A stretch of DNA of 64,000 nucleotides from Epinephelus fuscoguttatus (GCF_011397635.1 NC_064759.1:15086428-15150427), one strand, 5' to 3'. Positions 11,901 to 22,155 are shown, numbered from the stretch's first letter. A program made the numbers and translations. Notes: generated by a model from the letters alone, not told the origin.

Positions 11901-13984
11901 TGGATTGAGATACACTATGCAAGATTTTCCTTAAAAAATCCTGTGGTGGTGTATTTTTCTGCAGAGACTCTGTCTTCTGCCTTATTGTCCTATTTTATTC
12001 TTATTTTCTGTGTTCAAGACATTTATAGGTGTATAAAACCACAGTGCTCAGGTGAAGTCGTAGCTTTATAAAAAGTTGACAAACAGGTGTCAGACCTGGC
12101 AGCAGGCATCTTAGAGACACAGCACAGACAAAAATGCAAATACAACAAAGCAAAACATGAAACGAGAGTGAATCTGGGGTTGGATTTCACTTTCACTTGT
12201 CTACCAACAGTAACCAACAATCCTGCATTGTATATATTTAAGCTCAGAAATGTTAGTTAGTATGTCCCAATGGGGGTCAATATCCTATGTCAAGACAGGT
12301 TAAGAGTGGGATATCTTGATTATGTTGTTGGCTATGGCCCACAGTAGCTTGTGTACAGTTCAAAATGAAGCTGCTGTCATGAAATACTTAAGTCTTTATG
12401 TGTGAGACACAGTCTACAGCATGAGAAATAAGTTATAGATAAAAAAAAGAGCTGAATAAGAACAACCTTAGAGGAGAGTCTCGTTCAGAATCCTTTCTCT
12501 TGTCCAAAAGTTCTCGATATGTGTGGGCCAGCTGAAGGAGAGAACATGAGGGATATGTAAGAAACAGGGTAGAGACAAAAAACAGGTAAATATTTTAAGG
12601 GCTGCATAATTATGTCTAAAACGAGAGTCATGATTATTTTCATCAATTTTGAGATTGAGATTATTTAGCTTGATTATTCATTGATTTTAAGGCCAAAATA
12701 ATTTTATTGTGCTGTCACATGTGCTCATTCCTGCAAATGTAAAAGATATGTACATCAAAATAAGACTGGTCCTTACTCACAATGCATCTCTGAGAAAGAA
12801 AATATAAACATTTCTTCTTCACCTTCAGTGCATCTCTCAAAAGCAAAATATAATTAAAGTTATGCCCAAAATATAGGCTAGCTAAAAATAAATACACCAT
12901 TACAGAATGCAACCGAGTAAAACGATGTTTATGAGCAGAGCATGTATTTAAAACATTAATATGAGAGGGGATCTATTTAATTGTAGGAAGATAAAATTGT
13001 GGCGGTGAATAATATCTGATTACTTGTGCAGCCCTTAAATATTAAAACATGATGTTAATAAGTCACTGTGTTGTGATACAAGAGACTAAACAGTCGGCCC
13101 TGACCTTGTTGTGAGTGAGCCTCAGTGTGCTCAGTTCTCTACTTAGATTTGCCTTCTGCTCATCCAAGGCCACCACTGCAAGAAAACATAACATATAGCT
13201 TTAGAATTATGGTCTACTGAGTCAGTTCCACTAAAAACTTTATAACTGTAGCTCTACTTTAGCATTTAAAATGTATCTAGTCAAGCCATGCAAAAGAAAG
13301 ATGGATGACTGGAAGGCTAATATGCCATTTGTCACCATCAATACTCAGATACTCACACTGGTCAGCTTGCTCTCTTGCTTTCTTCTCCAGCTCCCTCTCA
13401 CGCCGCTCTCGCTCCTTGTCTCTCCCCCTCATGGCTCTCCTCTCTTGTTCAATTTGGTCATCCAGCTCCAGATACCGCTGAAGAAAACAGATCACTTTAA
13501 CACCTCTGAGCAAAGACAAGTACCTACTTTTATAGTCTTTAAATGCACATAATCTAAATCATGGTATGCCACACTATATGAACACAACTCCATCAGTCCC
13601 CACCTCCTGACAGTCTTTCCTGAGTGCCTTCTCCGCTTGGTATCTCTCCAGCAGCTCCTCTCGTTCAGCTTTCTCCCTCTCTGCCTCCTCCTCCCTGTCC
13701 CTCAACTGGGCTTTGCAGCTGGCCAGCCCCTCCAGGACCCACACAAATATGGGCACCAGCGACTCCACCACACCTTCGCCATGGGCCTCAATAACAGTCT
13801 GTGATGGGGCAAAGCAGCAGAGTGACGACGATTCAGAAAATAACTGTATAGAAAGGAGACAAAAAAACTTGCAGAGCTGCTTTACCTGTAACTCTGAGTA
13901 CAGTTTCCCTGCCTCTTCACTCACGATGTTTGGGTCCAGCTCCACCTCCCCTGACCCACACAGCACTCTCTCACTGTAATCCAT
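121..13984 (-). CDS. JIP3/JIP4 (MAPK8IP3/SPAG9)-family scaffold protein, divergent paralogue, 3' end outside window
   Basis: The family links JNK pathway kinases and small GTPases to kinesin-1 and dynein on vesicles. I traced 25 exons: 13886-13984, 13604-13798, 13357-13477, 13105-13175, 12467-12531, 11401-11473, 11139-11308, 10711-10991, 10246-10303, 9899-10051, 9741-9783, 9471-9598, 9282-9335, 7762-7896, 7511-7643, 4060-4146, 3914-3961, 3621-3762, 3423-3465, 3246-3326, 3023-3090, 1595-1743, 1334-1505, 316-429 and 121-219. They encode about 927 residues and stay in frame. The N-terminal 90 residues resemble an RH1 domain ([11 protein letters not shown]) followed by charged coiled coil. Exon 12 carries an RH2-like helix ([18 protein letters not shown]). 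Exon 15 has the hallmark KRQIHGWS. The C-terminal half is a beta-propeller-like region ([40 protein letters not shown]). It is roughly 300 residues shorter than mammalian JIP3/4 up to the same point. Which paralogue it is cannot be settled by eye. Confidence 0.88.
2892..2940. repeat. (AAT)n microsatellite in an intron of the JIP-family gene
   Basis: Trinucleotide AAT/TAA repeat with one interruption (GACAA) near 2926. It lies in the intron between exons 3023-3090 and 1595-1743. The rest of that intron (1744-3022) has no coding signal. About 2040-2400 resembles a teleost interspersed repeat of class unknown to me. Confidence 0.9.
4690..5302. mobile_element. Non-autonomous DNA transposon (MITE), degraded left end
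   Basis: The right end (5279-5302) reads, in reverse complement, TTAAAGGTTCAGTGTGCAG. The left end near 4690-4715 carries the matching AGTGTGTAGGATT. In between is non-coding sequence containing the 'TATCTAGCGGTGAGATTATAG' type block common in teleost genomes (quoted from family memory). A second fragment of what looks like the same family ends at about 18009. Short open frames here are not genes. Confidence 0.55.
5370..6988 (+). mobile_element. Tc1/mariner-superfamily DNA transposon (Tc1-like, DD34E)
   Basis: A 1619-bp element flanked by TA duplications at 5368-5369 and 6989-6990. The terminal inverted repeats of about 29 bp begin CAGTGGTGGAAAAAAG at both ends and differ by only about one or two bases. 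It carries a damaged transposase gene on the plus strand. It sits in the JIP-family intron between exons 7511-7643 and 4060-4146, in opposite orientation to the host gene, and does not touch an exon. The near-identical ends and the coding sequence with three lesions suggest a fairly recent insertion. Confidence 0.95.
5675..6701 (+). pseudogene. Tc1-like transposase, inactivated
   Basis: Starts at ATG 5675 ([12 protein letters not shown]). An N-terminal helix-turn-helix paired-like domain covers about residues 1-70. It is interrupted by an in-frame TAG at 5939-5941. The same frame resumes and contains the first catalytic aspartate in LWSDESSF (about 6123-6146) and the block [11 protein letters not shown]. 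Two frameshifts follow. One lies between about 6300 and 6390, before the second aspartate block QQDNAPCH. The other is near 6494, where one C seems lost, before the glutamate block SPIENLW. The spacing from the second Asp to the Glu is 34 residues, as in Tc1 (DD34E). The end is KY-stop at 6699-6701. It could not make active protein as it stands. Confidence 0.93.
10822..10855 (-). repeat. Coding (CTC)n microsatellite giving a glutamate run
   Basis: The plus strand reads CTC repeats. On the minus strand they encode about 12 consecutive Glu, then DDD, in exon 10711-10991 of the JIP-family protein (about residues 310-324). The surrounding exon is also very acidic. The run is in frame and does not disrupt the gene, so it may vary in length between individuals. 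Confidence 0.9.
12595..13035. mobile_element. hAT-like non-autonomous DNA transposon
   Basis: Inverted ends AGGGCTGCA at left (from about 12598) and TGCAGCCCT at right (to 13035). Identical 8-bp flanks TAAATATT lie at 12587-12594 and 13036-13043. The 8-bp duplication is diagnostic of hAT-type insertion. It lies in the intron between exons 13105-13175 and 12467-12531 and has no coding capacity. Confidence 0.8.
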
Positions 13985-15019
13985 CTGCCTGTTGCTTTAC
14001 TGCATAAACTGTTCAAACAGGTTCCCCAAATCACACTGAAGGTAGATTTTACAACTCTGTGAGACAATTCTGTTGCTCTCCTGACTATACTTCCTCTACT
14101 ACAACTAGTTTATCTGGCTTTCTAACATTTCTGCTGACACCAGCACCACCCATCCTTCACAGCTTCATGTTCCATTCATCCTCGACAAGGGCAGCATCAT
14201 CTCAGACTGCATTTATCTAGCTGTTTCTGTGCTGTGGAGTTTATCTGATGTCAGGGGGTGTTTTAGGCTCCATCCTGGGAGAGAAAAGAAGAAAATATAA
14301 TCATATATAATAATGATAATCTCCTCCACACTGCAGTTAGTTTAATAACAGACGGACAGTCAACTGTGTTGTGCAATGTGCAAGCTCAGACATGCATTTT
14401 TGCCCCCTTTTCCAACTAATTACCATAAGCTTGTAAATGATTGAACATGGTCATGTGGCTCTCTGCTTTAATAATCTGTGACTAACGTGGCTTATTTAAC
14501 AGCAATTAGGGATGAACTTTAAATTCCAATGGTTGGTTTTACACTCAAAATACATTTCTTTAAGATCAGTAACTTTAGAGTGTGTCAGACTTACAGACAA
14601 ATGTACAGTTTAGTTTACACACACTCATGTCTGGAGGGATTTCTTTTAAAAGTCACTATTTTCAAAGGCAGACACAAGTTAGTTGTGTGTATTTCTGTGG
14701 GTTAAATACATTTTAAAATAATTTGACAACTACTTTGATAAACAATTAATCATTTGAGCAATTTCAAACAAAAACGCCCAGCATTCCCTTGTTTCAGCTT
14801 CTCAGTCTGGCGTATTTCCTGCTTTATTTCATCTTATGTAACAGTAAACTGAATATATGTTGGACTGTTAGTTGGACAAATCAAACAACAAAACAAAACA
14901 CAAATTATTTTGCCAGATAATTTCTGAAATAATTGTTTTTTTCAATAATATCTCAAATAAATGTGAAAAATGCTGATTGCAATGTTTTTGCGCTCTACGT
15001 CACTTCCTCTCTTTGGTTC

Positions 15020-15225
15020 ACTTCAGGGCATGCACCAGGGTTCACTTGCAAGTGAACCAAGACCCCCAACTTTCAAGTGGACCAGGGTTCGCTCATTTGG
15101 TCCACATCAGAGTTGGAATGAGCGTTCACACCACTCCAAACAAACCGAGCCATCCGTGGAAGCAGACCAGGGTTCGTTTAAAACAGACCAAATAGCGCCA
15201 GTGTGAATGCGTCCTTAGAGATAGG
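15020..15225. mobile_element. Partial inverted-repeat DNA transposon
   Basis: Contains repeated motifs of the type GGTTCACTTG, AGACCAGGGTTCG and AGTGTGAATGCGTCC, typical of ends of small PIF/Harbinger-like teleost elements. Only one clear end (about 15200-15218) is present, so it is a fragment. The class is inferred. Confidence 0.35.
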
Positions 15226-15535
15226 GTAAGGAGCTCGGAGTAGAGCCGCTGCTCCTGCGGGTTGAAAGCAGTCAGTTGAGGTGGTTCGGGTATCTGATCA
15301 GGATGCCTCCTGTTAGAGGTACTCCTTGCACATCCCACTGGTAGGAGGCCCCAAGGCAGACTCAGAACACGCTGGAGGGATTACATATCTAATGTGGCTT
15401 GGGAACACCTTGGGGTCCCACAGGAAGAGCTGGAAAGTGTTGCTGGAGAGAGGGATGTTTGGGGTGTTTTGCTTGGCCTGCTGCCCCCACGACCCGACCC
15501 CAGATAAGCGGATGAAAATGGATGGATGAATTATT
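15226..15535 (+). mobile_element. 3' end of a non-LTR retrotransposon (LINE), truncated
   Basis: In translation the strand shows the eroded C-terminal pattern 'LRWFGxLIRMPP ... RPTGRRPRxxPRTRWR ... CPHDPTPDKRMKMDG', common at the end of teleost LINE ORF2. The piece finishes with GATGAAAATGGATGGATGA, a typical ATGG-repeat tail. It is 5'-truncated and broken. I do not assign a clade. Confidence 0.6.
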
Positions 15536-16224
15536 TTTTGTCAATGGACCAATCGACTCATCCTTTGACTTCCAAGCAAGATAAGCAACCTTAAGTGTCA
15601 CCATGAGCTTCAGGAAATGTGATGGGACATTTTTCTAACTATTTCCTGACATGTTGTGGACAAAATGATTAAATGATTAAGAAAATAAACAGCAGCTTAA
15701 CTGATGTTGGTTAGTTATCATACATATTTGGCAAGGTGTGTAATGAAAGGGTGTAGCTCCAAAGTTGCATGTAGCTACTTTCTTATTTTAGTTTTTGGCT
15801 GTGCAGTCTCACTAATGAGCTCTAAAGACCCTCTGGCATTTAACCTAAGGAGTTGGTGGGTCTCTGTTAAATACTTGTGTATCTCTAATGAGGATTATGT
15901 AATGTGCAGCACGGAGGGACAGTATGTGAGAACACCACAAATAGCATACAGAAATTCAAACGGTTAAATGTAAACACTCAACCTAACATGACAGCTTAAA
16001 GACACTAACAGGTTATATGTGTCGCTAATTAGCCTTCATGGTTAGCAAAGAGGAATAAACAACGGTTGGAAACGTCACAGCTGAATTGAAATACTGTATA
16101 AATAAGTAACATGACTGACAGTGGACACCTTCAGAGATCTCTGGCAGCAACTTTACAAAGTTGTAACTTAACTATAAAACAAGCCGAGTCGTCGCGTCGT
16201 TCGGCGGCCGTTAGACAAACTCAC

Positions 16225-16560
16225 CTTAACGGCTGACTCCTCCGTTAACTTTCATTTCACTGTCCCCCCAAAACACTGTAACTCCAGCCGTTTTTCTTCG
16301 GGGACGATATCAATTACACATAAACGAGTTTAAAGAAGGAGGTGTTGTTTGATTGTGACGTGCGCAGACATGTACTCGATTCGGCCAATCGCAGCGCTGA
16401 AATTGTCAGAGTAGCCAATGGGAGTGAAGAGGAGGCGGGACGTGGGCAGGTTTGTTTTCAGAGGAGGAAAAAAAAAGTTTCCTGAAACTTGAACGTTGAC
16501 ACGTGACCAAGAAGGTTGCAGCGGACTGTCAGGTGATCTGAGTGACACACGGCCGAGGCT
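16225..16560 (-). promoter_or_regulatory. CpG-rich promoter and noncoding first exon of the JIP-family gene
   Basis: A donor matching GTGAGT on the minus strand lies at 16219-16224, so a noncoding exon probably ends at 16225. The start codon at 13984 sits directly after a plausible acceptor (GGCAG), which fits a 5' UTR intron of about 2.2 kb. The flank to about 16560 is locally CpG-rich (16190-16210, 16375-16450). It has two GCCAAT motifs, near 16383 and 16413, and a GGCGGGAC GC-box-like site near 16433. There is no evident TATA box. The transcription start is inferred, not seen. Confidence 0.5.
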
Positions 16561-18134
16561 GATACCTGGAGAAATACTTCACATGCCTGAGAAGTGGCTG
16601 GTCTCTTTACCATGTCACTTTAAGTGATAACAATAGTATCAGGAAGTTTAAATGTCTGTATTGTGCAAAGGTCGTGTAGGTGAAGTTATTCAGGTGCCAA
16701 GTTAAAAAGCAAAGGAAACAGCTGAGCCAGTCTTTTTATAAAGACATCATTGCAAAGCCTTGTTGTTTTATTACATACAAATGTGCTGTAAAATAATCAC
16801 CACGAAACCAGCTTGAACAAAGGTTGATTTATAATTTCACACAGTGAGGGACAGAAGGAAACAACATGTACAGTAAATCACAGTGAGGAATGTCTGTGGA
16901 TGAAGTACAGTTCATTTTAATTCCAGCAGATGGAGGTACTAACACATTAACCCCCTCTCAGTCCTCTTCTTCTTTCTGCCCCTCTTTGATTTCTGATGAA
17001 GTTGTTGGTTTCTGTTCTGTTGACCTGCATTAATATCCTTTAAAATAACAAAGCCTTGCTTATTCACATCTCCTTGTCTGCAGTGTATTAAAAAGCATGA
17101 CAATATAGTCTCTACATTTTTATATTCACCCCAACAATTATTTACATTAAAGGGTCAGCTTACGTACAACATAATACCTATATAGCTGCTTAAAAATGTA
17201 TTTTTAGTTGAAGTACAAGTAGCAACCGTTACTGGCACATTAACAGTTCAGTGAAGAGCAAAAACAAGCTCTCCAAGACTGTCAACATTGCAGCAAAGTT
17301 TTTAAATGTTTTTATTCTTATTATTAGTGGTAGTTTTACTCATTTATTCATCGTTTGAACTTTGTATTAAGTTCCCATACAATACACCCAGTGGTTAACA
17401 CATTCAGTTTGCACATAAAGTGGAAAACAATGATCATAAACCATACATGAAAATAATGTAACAAGTACACACAATCTCCAGGTATAAATGTAATCATACA
17501 AAACCAAACAAAATGAGAAAAATAAAAAAGACACGAGTATGTGCATACACACAGGGGTTTACCAAATCGGTCGTAAAGTTGTAGGATATGCATAAATCAT
17601 TCATTTTGGTCAGTTTTTTATTACATATTTTAAAATTTGACATTGTTATGATATGATATTTTTCTAGATTAGATAGAATTCTTGAAAGAAGCACATGGGG
17701 GCAATTTTTTAAAAGTATTTTGTTCTATGAATATAATATTCAGCTAAGATAATGAGTAAATTGATTACATTAAATTAGTTATATATTGTTTTTTAGAGGA
17801 ATTTAAATTTTTGAATATTATTAATAAAACAGGTTTTTTGAGTGAAATGTTCTTGTCAAAAGAGTTTTTACGAACTTCACGTTTTTATATTGAGGCTTCA
17901 GTAGGTTCTACAAGCTTGAAAGGGGGGGGGGGTTGAGGGGTATTCAGTTGGTTGCAATCTACAATCTCACCACCAGATGCCACTAAATCCTACAAACTAG
18001 TCCTTTAAGGTATCAAAAATAAAGTATTCATCAGTATCCATCATGAGTGAAGAGCAGAACGCATTTTCTGTCTGGTATGATATTTGCAGAACAGTCCGTT
18101 CAGAGTTTTGTGCAGACTTGTCAATAATTCTTCT
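16561..18134. other. Gap between the JIP-family promoter and tmem100-like, probably including its 3' UTR
   Basis: No coding signal. AT-rich sequence downstream of the tmem100-like stop codon may be a long 3' UTR. Minus-strand AATAAA-type signals (TTTATT on plus) occur near 16767 and 17342. A G-run lies at about 17923-17932. A fragment ending in AAATCCTACAAACTAGTCCTTTAA at about 17987-18009 matches the right end of the MITE family at 4690-5302. Confidence 0.4.
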
Positions 18135-18569
18135 TCAAACTGTGACTTTTTTAATCACCCTCCCACTCTCTACAAGAACTTCTTTCCCGTCTTCTCTCTC
18201 CCCTCTTTTCATCTCTCTCTTCTTCCTCGTCAGGAGGTAAAACGCCACCACACTTCCCACCACAGCAAAACTGAGGCCCAGAATCACAAGTCCCAGTGCC
18301 AGTAAGTGAGAGGTTCCTCCCTTAGACTGGTTCAGTTGGTCCCACAGCCCCACAGCTACACAACTGAAGCCGATTAGAGTTCCCCAAAAACCAAAGGCCA
18401 GCATGCAGGACCCACAGGACAGCTCGACACCCCCGGTCATCACAGTGATGCCCGCCACAGAGACGACCCCTTCTGGTAAGGTCACTGTCTGAGATTTGGG
18501 GTCGTAGGTGACGGTAGAGGTGGCGTCTGATAGAGTTGATGGGTCGAGCGTTTCCAGCTTGTTCGCCAT
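18135..18569 (-). CDS. tmem100: TMEM100-family two-pass membrane protein
   Basis: A 144-residue single-exon protein; the human relative is 134. It has a short hydrophilic N-terminus, then the conserved block TGGVELSCGSC (45-55), a first membrane helix at about 56-76, a polar loop, a second helix at about 89-113, and a basic tail beginning TRKKREMKRGERE. The TGGxELSC motif, the two helices and the basic tail match TMEM100. From family knowledge, TMEM100 acts downstream of BMP9/ALK1 in endothelium and modulates TRPA1-TRPV1 in sensory neurons. Fish have more than one tmem100 copy, so a/b assignment is open. The start MANKLETLD is the only upstream ATG that keeps the usual length. Confidence 0.85.
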   Translation of the reverse strand: MANKLETLDPSTLSDATSTVTYDPKSQTVTLPEGVVSVAGITVMTGGVELSCGSCMLAFGFWGTLIGFSCVAVGLWDQLNQSKGGTSHLLALGLVILGLSFAVVGSVVAFYLLTRKKREMKRGEREDGKEVLVESGRVIKKVTV

Positions 18570-19139
18570 GGTTGGTTTTAATTCCTTTGTCAGACGGTCA
18601 AAAGTGATTTTGCTTGCAGCTTCCTCTTTGTCTTTGCTCCTTTAACATGACATATAGACCTGATTAAAAAATTTAACATTCAGTTTTCACTTTTTATTTA
18701 AGAAACTTTTTATAAGATTGGAAAAATCATCTTATTCCAACTCTTTATTGAAGCTATGTTTACAGCAACTGAAATATTCAAACCACATCATTATATTTCA
18801 CCAAAGATGTCCAGTGCATTATTTACACGTTTCCTAAAAATACAGCCTAATAGCTGGGTATCTTTGGGTTCTCCACTACAGTTTAAAGATGTGTGGGTGT
18901 GAACATTGTTTTGCTGCACAAATTATGTAATGATTGACCCACTGATGGGCAACCAAAATAAGTCCAAGCATTTCAGCTGAGGTGAATTAAGATACACAGC
19001 AACTTAAGTAAGGTTTAGAAACAAATACAAGTGAGATCTTTTTACATGGAACCAACAAATATTGGAAATTACATAACTGCGATAAGCCTTAAAGGGTGAG
19101 TTCAGTGTTTTTAAACTTGGACCCATGTTTTGTGTCTTA

Positions 19140-19689
19140 AGCCCCATTTCCACCAAACACTTTCGGTATGGGTCCTTTGGAACCAAAAGTAACCCTTCAG
19201 ACAGGGTACCTAGACCCTGGTGTTTTAATTGCAAACAGTACCCTTAAATGTGGGCGGAGTTGTTGTCACTCACTGCACCGTATGTCACTTGCTGTATTTC
19301 CTCATCAGCGGTGACACAGATGGAAGTCTACACCTTGTTCATCGTCCACAGAACGAGGCTGCACACCGCCATTTTCAGAACAAAATAAAACAGGCTGCAG
19401 TGAGAGTCTCTCTCCATGGGATATTTAAAAATAGCAGCTTTGTACATTTAGTCCTTCTCAGGCAAGCTCAGAGGTTTAGTGTTGACGGAGCCCACAGGAA
19501 CTACGCTCCGACAAGCTTTTTTTTTTCTCCAAGTGTGTGCTAGGTACCCCAACAGAGGGGGGACCAAAAATGGGGACGGTACAGAACGGTTCCATTGGTA
19601 CCATCCACAACTTTGCACAGTAGAAACGGGGAAAAAAAGCATACTGAACTGAACTGTGCCGTACTGTGCTGCTCGGTGGAAACAAGGCT
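19140..19689. mobile_element. PIF/Harbinger-like MITE with TTA target duplication
   Basis: A 550-bp element. Left end AGCCCCATTTCCACCAAACA; right end, in reverse complement, AGCCTTGTTTCCACCGAGCA. TTA is duplicated at 19137-19139 and 19690-19692. The 3-bp TTA duplication and the ends fit PIF/Harbinger MITEs. It is non-coding. Confidence 0.85.
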
Positions 19690-19782
19690 TTAGTGATGGG
19701 AACAAGAATTTTTTAAAAGGGGCCATGTTGAGCGAGACCATTGCAGACAGTAATTAAATATTAATTTTATCCTTGGATAACA

Positions 19783-20119
19783 GTCCATCCATCCACCCAT
19801 TTTTGTAACCGCTTATCCTCTTGGGGGTCGTGGAGGGGCTGGGGAGGTGGGGTACACCCTGGACAGGTCGCCAGACTATCGCAGGGCTGACACATAGAGA
19901 CAGACAACCATTCACACTCACACCTATGGACAATTTAGAGTCACCAATTAACCTGCATGTCTTTGGACTGTGGGAGGAAGCTGGAGTACCTGGAGAAAAC
20001 CCACGCTGACACGGGGAGAGCATGCAAACTCCACACAGAAGGGCTCCCTCCTGGGATTGAACCAGGAAACATCTTGCTGTGAGGCGACAGTGCTAACCAC
20101 CACACCACCATGCCATCCC
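19783..20119 (-). mobile_element. tRNA-derived SINE, near full length
   Basis: On the minus strand the head (20119 downward) reads like a tRNA promoter. An A-box-like GTGGTGTGGTGGTTAGCAC is followed by a B box GGTTCAATCCC. Then comes the conserved body that begins CTGTGTGGAGTTTGCATG, and a GGATGGATGG tail at about 19783-19795. A second, broken copy of the same family lies at 24931-25617. Confidence 0.75.
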
Positions 20120-20770
20120 CATTAAAAGTGGAAAAAAAATAAATAAATAAAACTCACAAAAACCGTCTTGGTTGGTCTGTTCACTGTTCCAACAATCACC
20201 GACTGTGGTTTGGTTACAATTAACTCTTAATTCACTCAGGTAGATGTGAAAATATGCTGCCTCTATACACACTAAAATGACTGTTTGACTAAACAGAACC
20301 CAGTGGGTTTAGCGATAGTTATTTCTGGGCAGGATCTCACTCTATCAAAGAGGTCTATCTCTGTAGGATCATTTCTGAAATGTTGTCAGACACTTAGAAT
20401 GATAATCTGAGCATGTCATTGGCAAAGACTTCAAAGATTATTGTCCCCATCAGTCACTTTGACACTAAAACATGGGAAAATAGGGTCCAGGTAGAAATAT
20501 ATAATATGTCGAACTTACCCTTTAACATAAATCTTACTCTCTTTAACCCAGTGGACAACAGATCTATCGTAAAATCATGTCATGCAAACAAAATTGCTCA
20601 AACCCACTAAATTTCTAAATTCTAAACTGAAATGAAGATCACAAGTTCCCCAGGTGTATATCTTTACTTTTTAATCTCTTTGATGGGACAGAATATGAAA
20701 GACTAAAAGACTTGCTCACATCAGAAACTAAAATGTTGTACATGTATATAAAAAGTACAGCAGTGCTTAC

Positions 20771-20890
20771 CTCAGCGTTGAATCAGGAGCTCAGATGTGA
20801 ATAGAAACTGTTAAAAAAGGTCCTTTAAAATCATTCATGTGATTATTTCTTGTCCAGGTATGTGAGAGATTTTAGCGAAAGGGTAAAAGT
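20771..20890 (-). other. Possible noncoding first exon of tmem100-like
   Basis: A good minus-strand donor (GTAAGCACTG) occurs at 20761-20770 after ...ACGCTGAG. Acceptor-like AG sites lie just 5' of the coding exon near 18625. The upstream limit of this exon is a guess. Confidence 0.3.
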
Positions 20891-21300
20891 GCTGCTGACT
20901 TTCTCTCTGGACAATGGGTGCCGAAATGTGAGCAGGGGCCCTAAGTGCTGTTACCCACTCGTATGCGTCACAACATGAGGCCTCACAAGATGGTGGACAC
21001 AATTGTGAAGATTGTTGTCACCACTTGTTTGTTCCTCTCTTTCCTCGTGTTCAGTAGGAAGCTCTTGTCCGTCATTAAGCCTCATTATAACCCATTACCA
21101 GATATTTATCTTGGAACAACTCCCTTCCTCTTTTCCTCTCTCTGTCAGTCTTAAGATTTGAGTTGTGTTGGCACAGAGGCATTGTTTGGGCTGAAAGTGG
21201 GTTTTTCTTCTTTTAAAACATTTTCCTGTTCAGCATTCCTATTTCTCTGGTGGTGAAGTGCACATTATTTCATCAGTGCTTTACTTCTAAAAATTTGGGA

Positions 21301-21835
21301 AGTGGAAGCCCATTTCCACCAGTGTGATTAAAAGAAAGGATCCTGTAGGACATTACAACAAGAAATGTCTGAAAATAATCACTTTGTATCTTAAAATAAT
21401 GAGAAACATTGTTAAAATTATGAGTTAGTATCTCAAAATAGCAAAGATCTTACTCGAAATGACTTAAATCAAAATAATTACAGACTTTTTTTCAGAATAA
21501 TGAGTTAGAATCTGAAAATAATGACAAACTCTCTCAAAATAATGTTGTAGCATCTCAAAATAGTGATTTAGTGTCTCAAAAATAATGACTTATCTCAAAA
21601 TAATGAGAAACTTTCTCGAAATAATGATTCAGTATTTCAAAATAATGAGAAAAGAGACTAAGTCATTCTTTAACATTCCTATTATTTTGAGATACCAAGA
21701 CATTATTTTGAGATTTTTTTCAATATTTAACCATACTAAATAATCATTTTCATTAAAAAAATACATATATATATCATTATAATGACTTACACAATCTTAT
21801 TTTCCATCACACTGGTGGAAATGTGCTTCCATACT
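21301..21835. mobile_element. MITE with an interior of AAAATAATGA-type repeats
   Basis: The ends are inverted repeats. Left AGTGGAAGCCCATTTCCACC; right, in reverse complement, AGTATGGAAGCACATTTCCA; both continue into CCAGTGTGAT. The interior (about 21370-21730) is built from degenerate copies of 'TCTCAAAATAATGA' in one direction and ends in the reverse complement, so it can fold on itself. No coding capacity. Confidence 0.7.
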
Positions 21836-22116
21836 ATTCGACATTATGACTATCTTGAAATATGATCAGGAAGGAAGATGACTGAGAGTTTTGTACTGTT
21901 ATAGTGGTGTTCCCGTACTTCTACCTCGCACATGCACTACTCACACTGGGCAGCTCATAAGTAGAGACAGGTAGAGAGGAGAGATCATCATCATCAGCAG
22001 TTGTATTTGGTTATGACCTGTTACTGTGGCTATGGCAGCAGATGGAGATGTGTGGTCCTATGGGCATGTCTATAGGCAGCAAATTCAACAAGCTTTTAAT
22101 TCTGCAGGTTCTGGGA

Positions 22117-22155
22117 TGACCCTGATGAAGGCCACAAGCTGAAATGCGTCGGTCA
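22117..22155 (+). other. Hammerhead-ribozyme-like motif
   Basis: In order: TGACC (stem I, 22117-22121), CTGATGA core (22122-22128), a 12-nt segment able to form a weak stem II (22129-22140), GAAA core (22141-22144), TGC, GTC cleavage-type triplet (22148-22150), GGTCA (22151-22155). TGACC and GGTCA are perfectly complementary. Stem III would be minimal (A22144 with T22149). This is the arrangement of the minimal hammerheads known in some retroelements. An AATAAA overlaps just after it (22155-22160). Activity is not shown, and stem II is weak in this copy. Confidence 0.45.

Larger units (their letters stand above)
14000..16224. other. 5' UTR intron of the JIP-family gene, repeat-bearing
   Basis: No coding exon found. 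The part 14000-15000 is AT-rich and unremarkable. Two repeat pieces follow at about 15020-15540 (listed separately). The rest to 16180 shows nothing I can assign. Confidence 0.5.

Noticed and set aside
19229-19741. Frames across the TTA-flanked element
   Set aside because: Non-coding MITE; no codon bias or known motif.
21360-21730. Regularly spaced short repeats that might suggest a CRISPR array
   Set aside because: Units are degenerate, spacing varies, and they sit between MITE ends in a vertebrate genome.
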